Shown: piece by piece, positions 1-6,542 of the stretch
Layout of the letters: each line of letters begins with the position of its first letter
How positions within the stretch are numbered: the stretch's first letter is position 1
NCBI GenBank assembly: GCA_046727955.1
Contig: JBKPDO010000320.1
Span: 1 to 9,115, forward strand
DNA from: DASVXQ01 sp046727955
GTDB lineage: Bacteria; Actinomycetota; CALGFH01
Reading direction: 5' to 3'
Length of the DNA: 9,115 nt
Notes under the pieces: model-generated
Seen by the model: only the letters and a program-made list of their open reading frames with translations
The model's database searches: none
Told to the model about the DNA's origin: nothing
Program-made: the position numbers and the translations under genes

Positions 1-173
1 AGCCCGTCGGCCAGCTTGGCGTCCACCGCGGCCTGCTTGCGCCACAGCCGTAGCGTCTCGCCGCTGACGCCCAGCTCGGCGGCGACGTCCTTCCACCGGT
101 CACCCCGCTGCAACGACAGCCGGACCGCCTCGGCGCGGAACTCCGGCGGGTACGGCTTGCGGTAGTTCGGCAC
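1..173 (-). CDS. IS3-family transposase OrfA, N-terminal part (runs off the left edge)
   Basis: Reading leftwards, the frame encodes a protein starting VPNYRKPYPPEFRAEAVRL, then a helix-turn-helix segment (GDRWKDVAAELGVSGETLRLWRKQ region, about residues 22-45). This is the classic N-terminus of IS3-family OrfA, the DNA-binding subunit that recognises the IS ends; OrfB, the DDE catalytic part, would lie outside the window. GTG at 173 was chosen because a purine-rich AAGAAGGGA lies just upstream; an in-frame GTG at 179 is an alternative and no ATG is available. The gene sits about 70 bp inside an IS terminal repeat ending near 242, the usual IS3 layout. Only 57 codons are visible, so whether the element is complete cannot be judged. 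The family call is confident; the subgroup is not assigned. Confidence 0.85.
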   Translation of the reverse strand, partial: MPNYRKPYPPEFRAEAVRLSLQRGDRWKDVAAELGVSGETLRLWRKQAAVDAKLADG

Positions 174-216
174 ACCCACTCCCTTCTTGGCGAGCACACA
201 CCCGCCAATCGTTGAG

Positions 217-242
217 GTGTCTACCGAATCGGGGCAAGCTCA
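217..242 (-). repeat. Terminal inverted repeat of the IS3-family element (right end in this orientation)
   Basis: Read on the minus strand from 242 inwards, the sequence begins TGAGCTTGCCCCGATTCGGT and continues into AGACACC. This resembles the ends of many actinobacterial IS3 elements, which start TGA and contain a CCCCG..TCGGT..ACAC core. It stands directly upstream of orfA, and host permease coding sequence resumes at 243. The exact outer base is inferred from that boundary; the matching repeat at the other end is not in the window. Confidence 0.65.
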
Positions 243-1083
243 CACCCCCACCAGTGGCAGTTCGACACGTTGCTGCTGTCGCTGCTGGCCGGCGGGGCGG
301 CCGCCCTGCTGCTCGCCACGCTGCTGGTCGCCACCATGCTCAACAACCTGTTCACCCAGCAGATCCCCCAGATCGGCGTCCTCAAGGCGATCGGCGCCCG
401 CTCGGGGCGCATCGGGCGGCTGTACCTGGCGATGACGCTGCTGGTGGCGCTCGGGGCCACGCTGCTCGCGCTGCCGTTGGCCGTGCTGCTCGGCCGCGTC
501 GCGGTCGGACAGTTCCTGGGGTTCCTGGGCATCCGGGCCGCCAGCCTCGCCGCGCCCTGGTGGACCTACCTGGTGGTCCTGGCCGTCGGCCTTGGCCTGC
601 CACCGTTGCTGGCCCTGGTGCCGCTGGTCAAGACCAGCCGCACCACCGTGCGGGCGGCGATCGACCACCACGGCGGTGGCGCCAAGCCGAGCGGGGCGAC
701 CGGCGTGCTGGCCCGGCTTGGTCGTATTCGCCGGCCTGGCCTCGACGATGAGCGCCAACGTCCTGGACCGGACCCGCGAGTTCGGGGTCATGCACGCCAT
801 CGGCGCACGCCCCAAAGCGGTCCGCCGCATCGTCACCGCCGAGGGCGTCTTCCTCGCCCTCGCCAGCCTGCTCGTGGCGGCCCTGCCGGCGCTTGGACTC
901 ACCGCGGTCCTGGGCGCCGGGCTTGGCAACCTGTTCTTTTCCGCGCCGCTGCCCTACCGGATCTCCATCCCCGCCATCGGCATCTGGACCGCCATCGTCA
1001 TCCTCGGCGCCGTCCTGGCCACCGAGGCCGCCGCGACCCGCGCCGCCCGCCTCACCGTCCGCGAAGCCCTCGCCTACCTGTGA
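243..1083 (+). pseudogene. FtsX/MacB-type ABC transporter permease, 5'-truncated by an IS and internally deleted
   Basis: From 243 the frame reads HPHQWQFDTLLLSLLAGGAA, followed by a membrane segment and VLKAIGARSGRIGRLYLAM, the first FtsX permease domain of large two-domain ABC permeases that act with an ATPase in export or lipoprotein/peptide handling. The frame becomes nonsensical near 715-725. A second frame takes over with LVVFAGLASTMSANVLDRTR and EFGVMHAIGARPKAVRRIV, the second FtsX domain and its last membrane helices, ending LTVREALAYL and a stop at 1081-1083. In family members these domains are separated by a long stretch that is absent here. The N-terminal helix and periplasmic part are also missing because an IS3 terminus abuts base 243. 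The product cannot be a functional permease. The cognate ATPase is not in the window. Confidence 0.85.
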
Positions 1084-1126
1084 CCACACCGCGAGGCGAT
1101 CAGGTCCACATACCAGAGGAGCTGTG

Positions 1127-1858
1127 ATGGGTCGACCTCGAAGGTTCGTGATCCTGTCCGGAGCGGCCACCGCGGCGGCCGCGGCCGTTGCCGTCGTGCG
1201 ACACGGCCGCGGCCCCGCCACCGGGCACAGGGTGCCGGGCGGGATCCTCATCGGCGACGCCGCCGCCTACGACGCGCTCAGCCGGCTCGTGGCCGGCCCG
1301 CTGGTCGCCCGCATCGCCGCCGACGTCGCCGCGGTCGCCCCGCATGGCGCACGGGTGCTGGAGGTGGGCTGCGGGCCCGGCCGCCTGTCGATCCGGCTGG
1401 CTCGCCAGCACGGCCTGGACGTGACCGGTCTGGACCTGGACCCGGCCATGATCGCGCGCGCCCGTGCCAACGCCGACCGTGCGGGCAACGGCGCCCAGGG
1501 CCGGCCGTGGTTCCTGGTCGGCGACGTGGCCGCGCTGGCGTTCCCCGACGGATCGTTCGACCTGGTCGTCAGCACGCTGTCGATGCACCACTGGGCCGAC
1601 CCGGCGGCCGGCCTGGCCGAGATCGGCCGCGTGCTGCGCCCGGCCGGCCGGGCGCTGGTGTGGGACTTTCGGCCCGGCGTCCGGCCACATCCGTTCGGGC
1701 CACGCCACGCGCACCTGCCCGATCCGGTCGACCTCGCGCATGGCTCTCCGCTTCGGGTGGTGAGCGTGACGCCGTGGCGCTGGCCGTGGAGGTTCAACCT
1801 CACCCAGCGGATCGAGCTGGTCCGCGCCGACGGCGCACCCGGGCACTCAGGAACATAG
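1127..1858 (+). CDS. Class I SAM-dependent methyltransferase (UbiE/Methyltransf_11 type), possibly membrane-anchored
   Basis: A 243-residue protein. The Rossmann SAM-binding motif I, VLEVGCGPGR, is at residues 77-86. The acidic motif II loop (LDLDP, D103/D105) contacts the SAM ribose. A downstream GDVAALAFPDGSFDLVVSTL segment and MHHW give the usual motif IV/post-motif pattern, followed by LAEIGRVLRPAGRALVWDF. The substrate cannot be inferred. Residues 7-24 are hydrophobic and alanine/valine rich after an arginine-rich start, which suggests an N-terminal membrane anchor. ATG at 1127 was chosen because AGAGGAG at 1115-1121 lies about 5 nt upstream; GTG at 1124 is an alternative. It begins 43 bp after the permease remnant, same strand, and may once have been co-transcribed with it. 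The fold is complete and no lesion is visible, but the C-terminus after the last strand is short and plain. Confidence 0.85.
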   Translation: MGRPRRFVILSGAATAAAAAVAVVRHGRGPATGHRVPGGILIGDAAAYDALSRLVAGPLVARIAADVAAVAPHGARVLEVGCGPGRLSIRLARQHGLDVTGLDLDPAMIARARANADRAGNGAQGRPWFLVGDVAALAFPDGSFDLVVSTLSMHHWADPAAGLAEIGRVLRPAGRALVWDFRPGVRPHPFGPRHAHLPDPVDLAHGSPLRVVSVTPWRWPWRFNLTQRIELVRADGAPGHSGT

Positions 1859-1928
1859 AGGGCTCTGCACGGGACATGGCCGACATGAAGAACATCGAGC
1901 GACGAGTCGGTCGAACTGCACAACAGCG

Positions 1929-2690
1929 TCACTTCTTCGCGCGGCCAACCTTCTCTGACTCCGGTCCCGTCGCCGCGTCACCCGCCGCGGGCTTCTGGTG
2001 CGGGGTGGCGACCGCGTAGCCGCCGAGGCCGCGCTCCAGCAGGTCGAGGCCCTGCTCGGTGTCTTGGACGAGGGTCGCGAGGAGGTCGTGGCGGCCCTGG
2101 TCGTCCTGGTCGGCAGCGGCCTGGGTGAGAAACCGGTCGGTGACCGCCCGGATCACCCCGACCAGGGCGGCGGCAGCGACCTTCGGCTCGACGCTTTCGG
2201 GCCGGGCGTCGGTCTCCTCGGCGAGCAGCTCCGCGATGGACGCCTCCAGCTGTGCGAACAGCTCCCGCAGGTGCGCCCGCAGGGCAGGGCTTTGTTGCAG
2301 CACCCACATGGCCTGCTGGTGCATCCGGAACTGGACATGGGCCGGTGTGGGACGGTCCGCCTGGCCGTCCTCGGCCTCAGTCCTGGCCTCGACGGCGGGC
2401 GCGTCGTTGAGCGTGAGCAGGCGCCGGAACGCGTCGAGCGCGGACTCGCCCGGGGCGCGCTCGCGGATTGCATCGACGATGACGCGGCTGTCCATCGCGG
2501 CGGCGTCGGCGAAGAAGAGGTCCTCCTTGGTGGGGAAGTAGTTGAAGACAGTCTTCTCCGCCACCTCGGCGGCCGCGGCGACCTCGGCCACGGTGACCTG
2601 CTCGAAGCCCCGCTCGACAAACAGGCGCAGGGCAGCCTCGGCGATCGCCTGGCGCGTCCGCTGCTTCTTGCGTTCTCGAAGGCCGTGCAT
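1929..2690 (-). CDS. TetR/AcrR-family transcriptional repressor, divergent from an MMPL transporter
   Basis: A 253-residue protein with the canonical TetR N-terminal domain: RTRQAIAEAALRLFVERGF (residues 11-29), then a helix-turn-helix over about residues 33-52 (VAEVAAAAEVAEKTVFNYF) and the family signature FPTKEDLF at 52-59. The C-terminal ligand-binding half is all-helical and unremarkable, ending in a charged tail. Dimeric repressors of this family release DNA when a small molecule binds the C-terminal domain. The gene is transcribed away from the MMPL transporter across a 119-bp spacer, the common layout in which the repressor controls both itself and the exporter. ATG at 2690 starts just before the conserved basic N-terminus. 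No strong Shine-Dalgarno is visible upstream, so the transcript may be leaderless or nearly so. The inducer is unknown. Confidence 0.9.
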   Translation of the reverse strand: MHGLRERKKQRTRQAIAEAALRLFVERGFEQVTVAEVAAAAEVAEKTVFNYFPTKEDLFFADAAAMDSRVIVDAIRERAPGESALDAFRRLLTLNDAPAVEARTEAEDGQADRPTPAHVQFRMHQQAMWVLQQSPALRAHLRELFAQLEASIAELLAEETDARPESVEPKVAAAALVGVIRAVTDRFLTQAAADQDDQGRHDLLATLVQDTEQGLDLLERGLGGYAVATPHQKPAAGDAATGPESEKVGRAKK

Positions 2691-2809
2691 GCCGTAAGGA
2701 TAGCGGGGTTCCTACGGCCAGCATAAAGATAGTGTGGTTGTAAGTTTCTAGTGACTGTGCTTACCTGGAGTCTGTCCACCTCGCCGACGGAAGCAAAAGG
2801 ATCAGGCGC
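2691..2809. promoter_or_regulatory. Divergent promoter region between tetR-type and MMPL genes, with candidate operators
   Basis: The spacer is clearly lower in GC than its flanks, as expected for a promoter region. Two inverted repeats are visible: GCCGTA at 2691-2696 with TACGGC at 2713-2718 (16-nt gap), and GTAAG at 2740-2744 with CTTAC at 2760-2764 (15-nt gap). Both spans, 28 and 25 bp, suit TetR-family operators. The first lies right against the repressor's start codon and could give autoregulation; the second lies about 45 bp before the transporter start. A possible -35 element, TTGTAA, is at 2738-2743, but no convincing -10 is seen. For the transporter, AAAGGA at 2796-2801 is a good ribosome binding site 8 nt from its ATG. 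Operator assignment is inference. Confidence 0.5.
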
Positions 2810-5020
2810 ATGGCCCGACTATCCACGTTCATCCTGCGGCACAAGCGGCTCGTCGCCCTATTCTGGCTGGCCCTGGCGGTCGCCGGGATGGCGGCGAGTC
2901 CCAAGCTCTCCCCCCGCCTGTCACAGCAGTTCACCCTGCCCGGCCAGAAGAGCTACCAGGCCAACCAGGCAATCCAGCGCACCTACGGCAACGGCGGCAA
3001 CACCCTGCCGCTGGTCGGGATCATCACCGCGCCTGCGGGCACCACCCTCGACGGCCCCACCGCGCGGCAGGTGCTCGCCCGCGCCTTCGCCCAGGCCGCC
3101 GAGGCCCAGGCCGTCCAGGCCCCCGGCGCCGCCCAGCCGGGCCCGGGGAGGGGGGCGCGGATCGTCTCCTACGCCAGCACGGGCGACCAGCGATTCCTCA
3201 GCGCCGACCACCGGAGCGGCTACGGGCTGGTCTACCCACCGACCCGCGCCGCGGAGATGGGCGCCCCCGACCTCGTCACGCCAGTTGGCGCAGCGCTCCG
3301 CCAAGGCCTCCCGGCAGGCTGGACCGCCCAGGTCACCGCGCTGGACGCGCTGCAGTCGGGCGGCGACGCCAACGGCCCCGGCGTGCTCGCCGAGACCCTG
3401 CTCGGTGCCCTCGGCGCGCTGGCGGTGCTGGCCTTCGTGTTCGGCTCGCTGCTGGCGCTGGTGCCGCTGCTGGTCGCGGCGGTGTCGATCCTGACGACCT
3501 TCCTGATCCTCCTCGGCCTGACCGAGCTCACCGAGGTGAGCGTCATCGTGCAGTTCCTGGTCGCGCTGATCGGCCTGGGCGTGGCGATCGACTACTCCCT
3601 GCTGCTGGTCACCCGCTGGCGCGAGGAACTCGCCGCCGGTCATCAGAACGAGGAGGCGGTGCGCCGTGCCATGGCCACCGCCGGGCGCGCCGTGCTGTTC
3701 AGTGGCGGGACCGTGGCGATCGGCCTGGTCTCGATGGTGTTCCTGCCGGTGCCGTTCCTGCGCAGCGTCGGCTTTGCGGGCCTGCTGATCCCGCTGGTCA
3801 GCGTACTGAGCGCCCTCACCCTGCTGCCGGTGCTGCTGGCAGGGGTCGGCCGGCGGCTGGACTGGCCACGGCGGCGCAAGCAAGCCCACGCCAGCCGCGG
3901 CTGGTCGGCCTGGGCGCGCGGCGTGGTCCGCGCCCGCTGGCTCGCTGCCGTGGCGGCCCTGGCCATCCTGGTCCCGCTCGGCGTCGCCGCCTTCGGCCTC
4001 AAGCTCGGCACCCCAAAGGCCGACGCGCTCGCCAAGTCCGGCCCCGCCTACCAGGGCCTGGTCGCGGTGGAACGCGCCGGGCTGCCCACCGGCATCCTCA
4101 CCCCGATCGAGGTGCTGATCCCAGCCGGCTCCGACCCCGTCCAGGTCGCCAGCCGCCTGGCCGCCGTGCCGGGCGTGCGCACCGCGGCCGCCCCGGCCGA
4201 CCCCGCCTGGCGTCGTGGCGGGACCGCCCTGGTGAGCGTCCAGCCGACCGCCGAGACCAGCACCCCGGCGGGCAAGCAGACCATCACCCGGGTCCGGGAG
4301 GCGGCGGCCAGCTTCCCCGGCGTGCGGGTCGGCGGCAGCGGTCCGCTGGACGTCGATTTCGCCCACGCCATCTACAGCCGCTTCCCGTTCATGCTCGCCG
4401 CGATCGCGGTGGTCACCTTCCTGCTGCTGGCCCGCGCCTTCCGCTCGCTGCTGCTGCCGGCCAAGGCGGTGCTGCTCAACCTGCTCAGCGTCGGGGCGAT
4501 CTACGGCGTTCTCAGGCTGGTCTGGCAGGACGGCCACGGCTCGGGCCTGTGGGGCATCCCCGCCACCGGCTCGGTGGACACGTTCATCCCACTGATGGTG
4601 TTTGCGTTTCTGTACGGCCTGTCCATGGACTACGAGGTGTTCATCCTGGCCCGCATGCGCGAGGAGCACGACCGCACCGGCTCCACCACCACCGCGATCG
4701 TGGAGGGCATCGGCCGCACCGGCCGCCTGGTCACCAGCGCCGCCCTGATCCTGTTCCTTGCCTTCGCCTCGCTCGCCAGCGGCCCCGAGACCACCCTCAA
4801 GGTCTTCGCCAGCGGCCTCGGTGCGGGGATCCTGCTGGACGCGACGGTGGTCCGGGCCCTGCTGGTGCCCGCCCTGGTCAGCCTGTTCGGCCGCTGGAAC
4901 TGGTGGCTGCCCGCCTGGGCGGCCCGGCCCCTGCGGGTGGAACCCTCCCCGGCGCTCCCAGAGGAAGCGGGCTCACGCCCACATGACGCCACCCGCGAGC
5001 GCGTCCCCACCGCGCCGTGA
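2810..5020 (+). CDS. MMPL-family (RND superfamily) membrane transporter
   Basis: An intact 736-residue protein in the size range of actinobacterial MmpL/YdfJ-like transporters. The architecture is duplicated. TM1 near residues 14-30 is followed by an extracytoplasmic loop of about 165 residues, then a five-helix MMPL block containing LGVAIDYSLLLVTRWREEL with the conserved Asp261-Tyr262 pair. Another TM near residues 380-400 and a second loop precede the second block with LYGLSMDYEVFILARMREE (Asp607-Tyr608). These Asp-Tyr pairs are the proton-relay positions of the family. Members export lipids, hydrophobic compounds or drugs using the proton gradient; the substrate here is unknown. ATG at 2810 has AAAGGA 8 nt upstream. 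It is divergent from the TetR gene, its probable regulator, so inducible export of a toxic or self-made compound is the likely role. The last 30 or so residues are a hydrophilic tail. Confidence 0.93.
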   Translation: MARLSTFILRHKRLVALFWLALAVAGMAASPKLSPRLSQQFTLPGQKSYQANQAIQRTYGNGGNTLPLVGIITAPAGTTLDGPTARQVLARAFAQAAEAQAVQAPGAAQPGPGRGARIVSYASTGDQRFLSADHRSGYGLVYPPTRAAEMGAPDLVTPVGAALRQGLPAGWTAQVTALDALQSGGDANGPGVLAETLLGALGALAVLAFVFGSLLALVPLLVAAVSILTTFLILLGLTELTEVSVIVQFLVALIGLGVAIDYSLLLVTRWREELAAGHQNEEAVRRAMATAGRAVLFSGGTVAIGLVSMVFLPVPFLRSVGFAGLLIPLVSVLSALTLLPVLLAGVGRRLDWPRRRKQAHASRGWSAWARGVVRARWLAAVAALAILVPLGVAAFGLKLGTPKADALAKSGPAYQGLVAVERAGLPTGILTPIEVLIPAGSDPVQVASRLAAVPGVRTAAAPADPAWRRGGTALVSVQPTAETSTPAGKQTITRVREAAASFPGVRVGGSGPLDVDFAHAIYSRFPFMLAAIAVVTFLLLARAFRSLLLPAKAVLLNLLSVGAIYGVLRLVWQDGHGSGLWGIPATGSVDTFIPLMVFAFLYGLSMDYEVFILARMREEHDRTGSTTTAIVEGIGRTGRLVTSAALILFLAFASLASGPETTLKVFASGLGAGILLDATVVRALLVPALVSLFGRWNWWLPAWAARPLRVEPSPALPEEAGSRPHDATRERVPTAP

Positions 5021-5049
5021 GCCGCGGCGCGGCCCGGGTCGCCCGCGGC
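5021..5049. terminator. Possible GC-rich hairpin between convergent genes
   Basis: GCCGCG at 5021-5026, immediately after the transporter stop, can pair with CGCGGC at 5044-5049 across a 17-nt GC-rich spacer that may fold further. It fills nearly all of the 32-bp gap between the transporter and the convergent P-type ATPase remnant. There is no T-tract on either strand, so this would be a tail-less actinobacterial terminator at best. Confidence 0.3.
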
Positions 5050-5052
5050 GCG

Positions 5053-5775
5053 TCAGCGGCCAAAGCGGCGCAGCCGCAGGGAGTTGCCGACCACGCTGAC
5101 GCTGGAGAATGCCATCGCCGCAGCCGCGATCATGGGCTCGCAGCCGCGATCATGGGGTTGAGGAGCCCCAAGGCCGCCAGCGGGATGGCGGCGAGGTTGT
5201 AGCCGAACGCCCAGGCCAGATTCTGCAGGATCGTCCGGTAGGTGCGCCGCGACAGCTTGATCGCGGTGACGACGCCCTCCAGGTCGCCGCTGACCAGGGT
5301 CGGGTCGCTGGACTGGATGGCGACGTCGGTGCCGTGCCGATCGCGATGCCAAGGTCGGCCTGGACCAGCGCGGGCGCGTCGTTGACGCCGTCGCCGACCA
5401 TCGCCACCACCTCGCCGGCGGCCTGCAGGCGCGCGACCTCGCCGGCCTTGTCGGCGGGCAGCACCTCGGCCATGACCCGGTCGATGCCGACCCGGGCGGC
5501 GATCGCGGCGGCGGTGCGGGCGTTGTCGCCGGTGAGCATGGTGACCTTCAAGCCGAGCGCGTGCAGGCGGCCGACCAGCTCGGCCGCGCCGTCCTTGAGC
5601 GTATCGGCGACCGCGAGCACGCCCCGCACCTCACCGGTCCAGCCGACCAGCACGACCGTCCTGCCCTCGGCCTCGAGCCGCTCGATCGTCTCGTCGAGCG
5701 CCTCGGCGACGCTCAGGCCGGCCTCGGCGGCGAGCTTGCGCCGGCCCGCGCACACGGTCACACCGTCCACGCGGG
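5053..5775 (-). pseudogene. Heavy-metal (copper-type) P1B-ATPase, C-terminal remnant with two frame-breaking lesions
   Basis: From about 5775 leftwards the frame reads VDGVTVCAGRRKL (N-domain), then VTMLTGDNARTA with the TGDN motif, and VAMVGDGVNDAPAL with the hinge motif that binds Mg2+. DLGIAIGT follows, and the frame breaks near 5333, where the expected GTGTDVAI is missing one G. A second frame gives TDVAIQSSD and the last two membrane helices (TYRTILQNLAWAFGYNLAAI, LAALGLLNPMIAA). A 20-bp tandem duplication at 5119-5158 breaks the frame again, and the third frame carries AMAFSSVSVVGNSLRLRRF to a stop at 5053-5055. P1B ATPases pump Cu+ or similar ions. The metal-binding domain, first six helices, CPC motif and phosphorylated DKTG are all absent, so this cannot function. 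Its 5' side abuts a probable transposase fragment. Confidence 0.88.
5119..5158. repeat. 20-bp tandem duplication inside the P-type ATPase remnant
   Basis: Two adjacent 20-bp copies, 5119-5138 and 5139-5158, both begin CGCAGCCGCGATCATGGG and differ at one base near the end (CT versus GT). The unit encodes the conserved NPMIAAA stretch of the ATPase on the minus strand. As 20 is not a multiple of three, the extra copy shifts the reading frame. It looks like replication slippage or a short repair duplication. Confidence 0.9.
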
Positions 5776-5843
5776 GCGATCAGCTCATACAGCCCGCCCA
5801 GCACGGCATCCAGGTCCACGCTGGGACCCCACCGCCCAGGCAT
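5771..5843 (-). pseudogene. Possible transposase N-terminal fragment (IS701-like) fused to the ATPase remnant
   Basis: Reading leftwards from ATG at 5843 (or in-frame ATG at 5876) the frame gives MPGRWGPSVDLDAVLGGLYE then LIAPR, after which it runs out of frame into the P-type ATPase remnant. The LYELIAPR pattern at this distance from a start resembles the beginning of actinobacterial IS701-type DDE transposases, where IAPRF is followed by a YLRGLL..ERKNGW region. Only about 25 residues are available, so the family is a tentative reading. The switch falls within 5771-5778, where both reading frames share a CCGCG stretch, consistent with a deletion between a transposase gene and the ATPase gene. 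The 5844-5959 segment upstream could hold the IS end, but I cannot delimit it. Confidence 0.4.
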
Positions 5844-5959
5844 ACCCCCACAGCAACTATCGGACAAAATAGTCATGCGGGGACCCCTAACCTCACGGAA
5901 ACTGTGCGAGAGCCAGCTTGGATTGCCGTTGACACTTCTGCCGACGTCCGGGTCAGCTT

Positions 5960-6253
5960 TTAGCTGGCTGGTCGTCGCGGGCGGATGGTGAATCCTAGGT
6001 TTTCGAGCACTCTTACGGCGCCGGTCTTGCCGCCCTCGAAATCACTGGAGGCAAGGCGCTGGCCCGTGGCGAATTCATAAGCGGTGCCCAAGATTGCTTT
6101 CGGCGGGTAACGGCGTTCGTCCCAGACCAGGTCATAAGTCGTGGTCGGGGCGAAACCATGCTCAGAGAAGAACTCCTCCGGCCCGAGCCGGTCGTACTCC
6201 TGTATCGCGCGCAACACCTCAGCTCGTGTCACGTCGTCCCACTCCACTGTCAT
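5960..6253 (-). CDS. Stand-alone ScoMcrA-like N-terminal head-domain protein
   Basis: A 97-residue protein. The pattern AIQEYDRLGPEEFFSEHGF (16-34), YDLVWDERRYPPKAILGTAY (40-59) and LASSDFEGG...VRVLENLGF (67-88) matches, from memory, the small domain at the N-terminus of ScoMcrA-type (type IV, modification-dependent) restriction endonucleases and of various actinobacterial nuclease-linked proteins. In those it precedes substrate-binding and HNH nuclease domains; here it stands alone with a normal stop. ATG at 6253 was chosen because GGAGGA at 6258-6263 lies just upstream and conservation starts soon after; an in-frame ATG at 6340 would add 29 low-complexity residues. No catalytic motif is present. 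It could be a DNA-binding accessory protein or the relic of a larger restriction gene. No nuclease is encoded beside it. Confidence 0.7.
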   Translation of the reverse strand: MTVEWDDVTRAEVLRAIQEYDRLGPEEFFSEHGFAPTTTYDLVWDERRYPPKAILGTAYEFATGQRLASSDFEGGKTGAVRVLENLGFTIRPRRPAS

Positions 6254-6310
6254 CGGGTCCTCCAGGATCGTTAGGACTGCATTTGCGGGTCCCACGGTAG
6301 GCGGGGTGGC

Positions 6311-6342
6311 CCGTGCGCCGGCCCAGGTCCCCCGGCGCACGG
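6311..6342 (-). terminator. Strong hairpin after the 51-residue gene
   Basis: CCGTGCGCCGG at 6311-6321 and CCGGCGCACGG at 6332-6342 form a perfect 11-bp stem with a 10-nt loop. It begins 13 nt beyond the stop codon of the minus-strand gene at 6356-6511. No T-tract follows, which is common for actinobacterial terminators. An alternative shorter pairing exists between 6330-6335 and 6347-6352. It separates the small gene from the ScoMcrA-like gene downstream, so the two are probably separate transcripts. Confidence 0.65.
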
Positions 6343-6355
6343 ACGTCCGGGGTTG

Positions 6356-6511
6356 TTAGTTGCGTCCGGCCATGACGCCGCCGTCGACGTTCCAGATGGC
6401 GCCGCCGACGACTACCAGTTTCTGCCCGGAGAAGACGGGCACGGCCTGCGCCCGGTCGGGCTCGTCCGCGTGACGGTGCAGGTCCTGGAGCCAGTTCCAG
6501 TTCGCGCTCAT
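6356..6511 (-). CDS. Unrecognised 51-residue small protein
   Basis: Starts MSANWNWLQDLHRHADEPDR, continues AQAVPVFSGQKLVVVGGAIW and ends NVDGGVMAGRN. The ATG at 6511 is preceded by AAAGGAG (6521-6527 on the plus strand) at a 9-nt spacing, a very good ribosome binding site, and the next bases are A-rich as in strongly translated genes. A perfect 17-bp palindrome lies 32 bp upstream and a strong hairpin lies just after the stop, so it has the parts of an independent transcription unit. The N-terminal half is charged and probably helical; the C-terminal half is hydrophobic and glycine-rich. There is no cysteine, signal peptide or clear membrane helix. A charged leader with a Gly/Val/Trp-rich end could suit a modified-peptide precursor, but no modification enzyme is nearby. 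Function unknown. The reading frame stays open upstream, but the ribosome binding site fixes this start. Confidence 0.65.
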   Translation of the reverse strand: MSANWNWLQDLHRHADEPDRAQAVPVFSGQKLVVVGGAIWNVDGGVMAGRN

Positions 6512-6542
6512 TTTCAATCGCTCCTTTCGGTTCGGTGGGTGA

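Noticed and set aside
1876..2019. Small plus-strand ORF starting MADMKNIERRVG
   Set aside because: No ribosome binding site, no recognisable similarity, and it runs antisense into the coding end of the TetR gene.
2921..4669. Open 582-codon frame on the minus strand opposite the MMPL transporter
   Set aside because: Its translation is Gln/Gly/Asp/Arg-rich with no recognisable domain, and the opposite strand encodes a clear MMPL protein. It is a by-product of high GC content.
5911..5969. 8-bp inverted repeat AGCCAGCT / AGCTGGCT flanking 43 bp
   Set aside because: Short, far apart and overlapping the stop of the ScoMcrA-like gene. It could be an IS end or chance, and nothing else supports a function.
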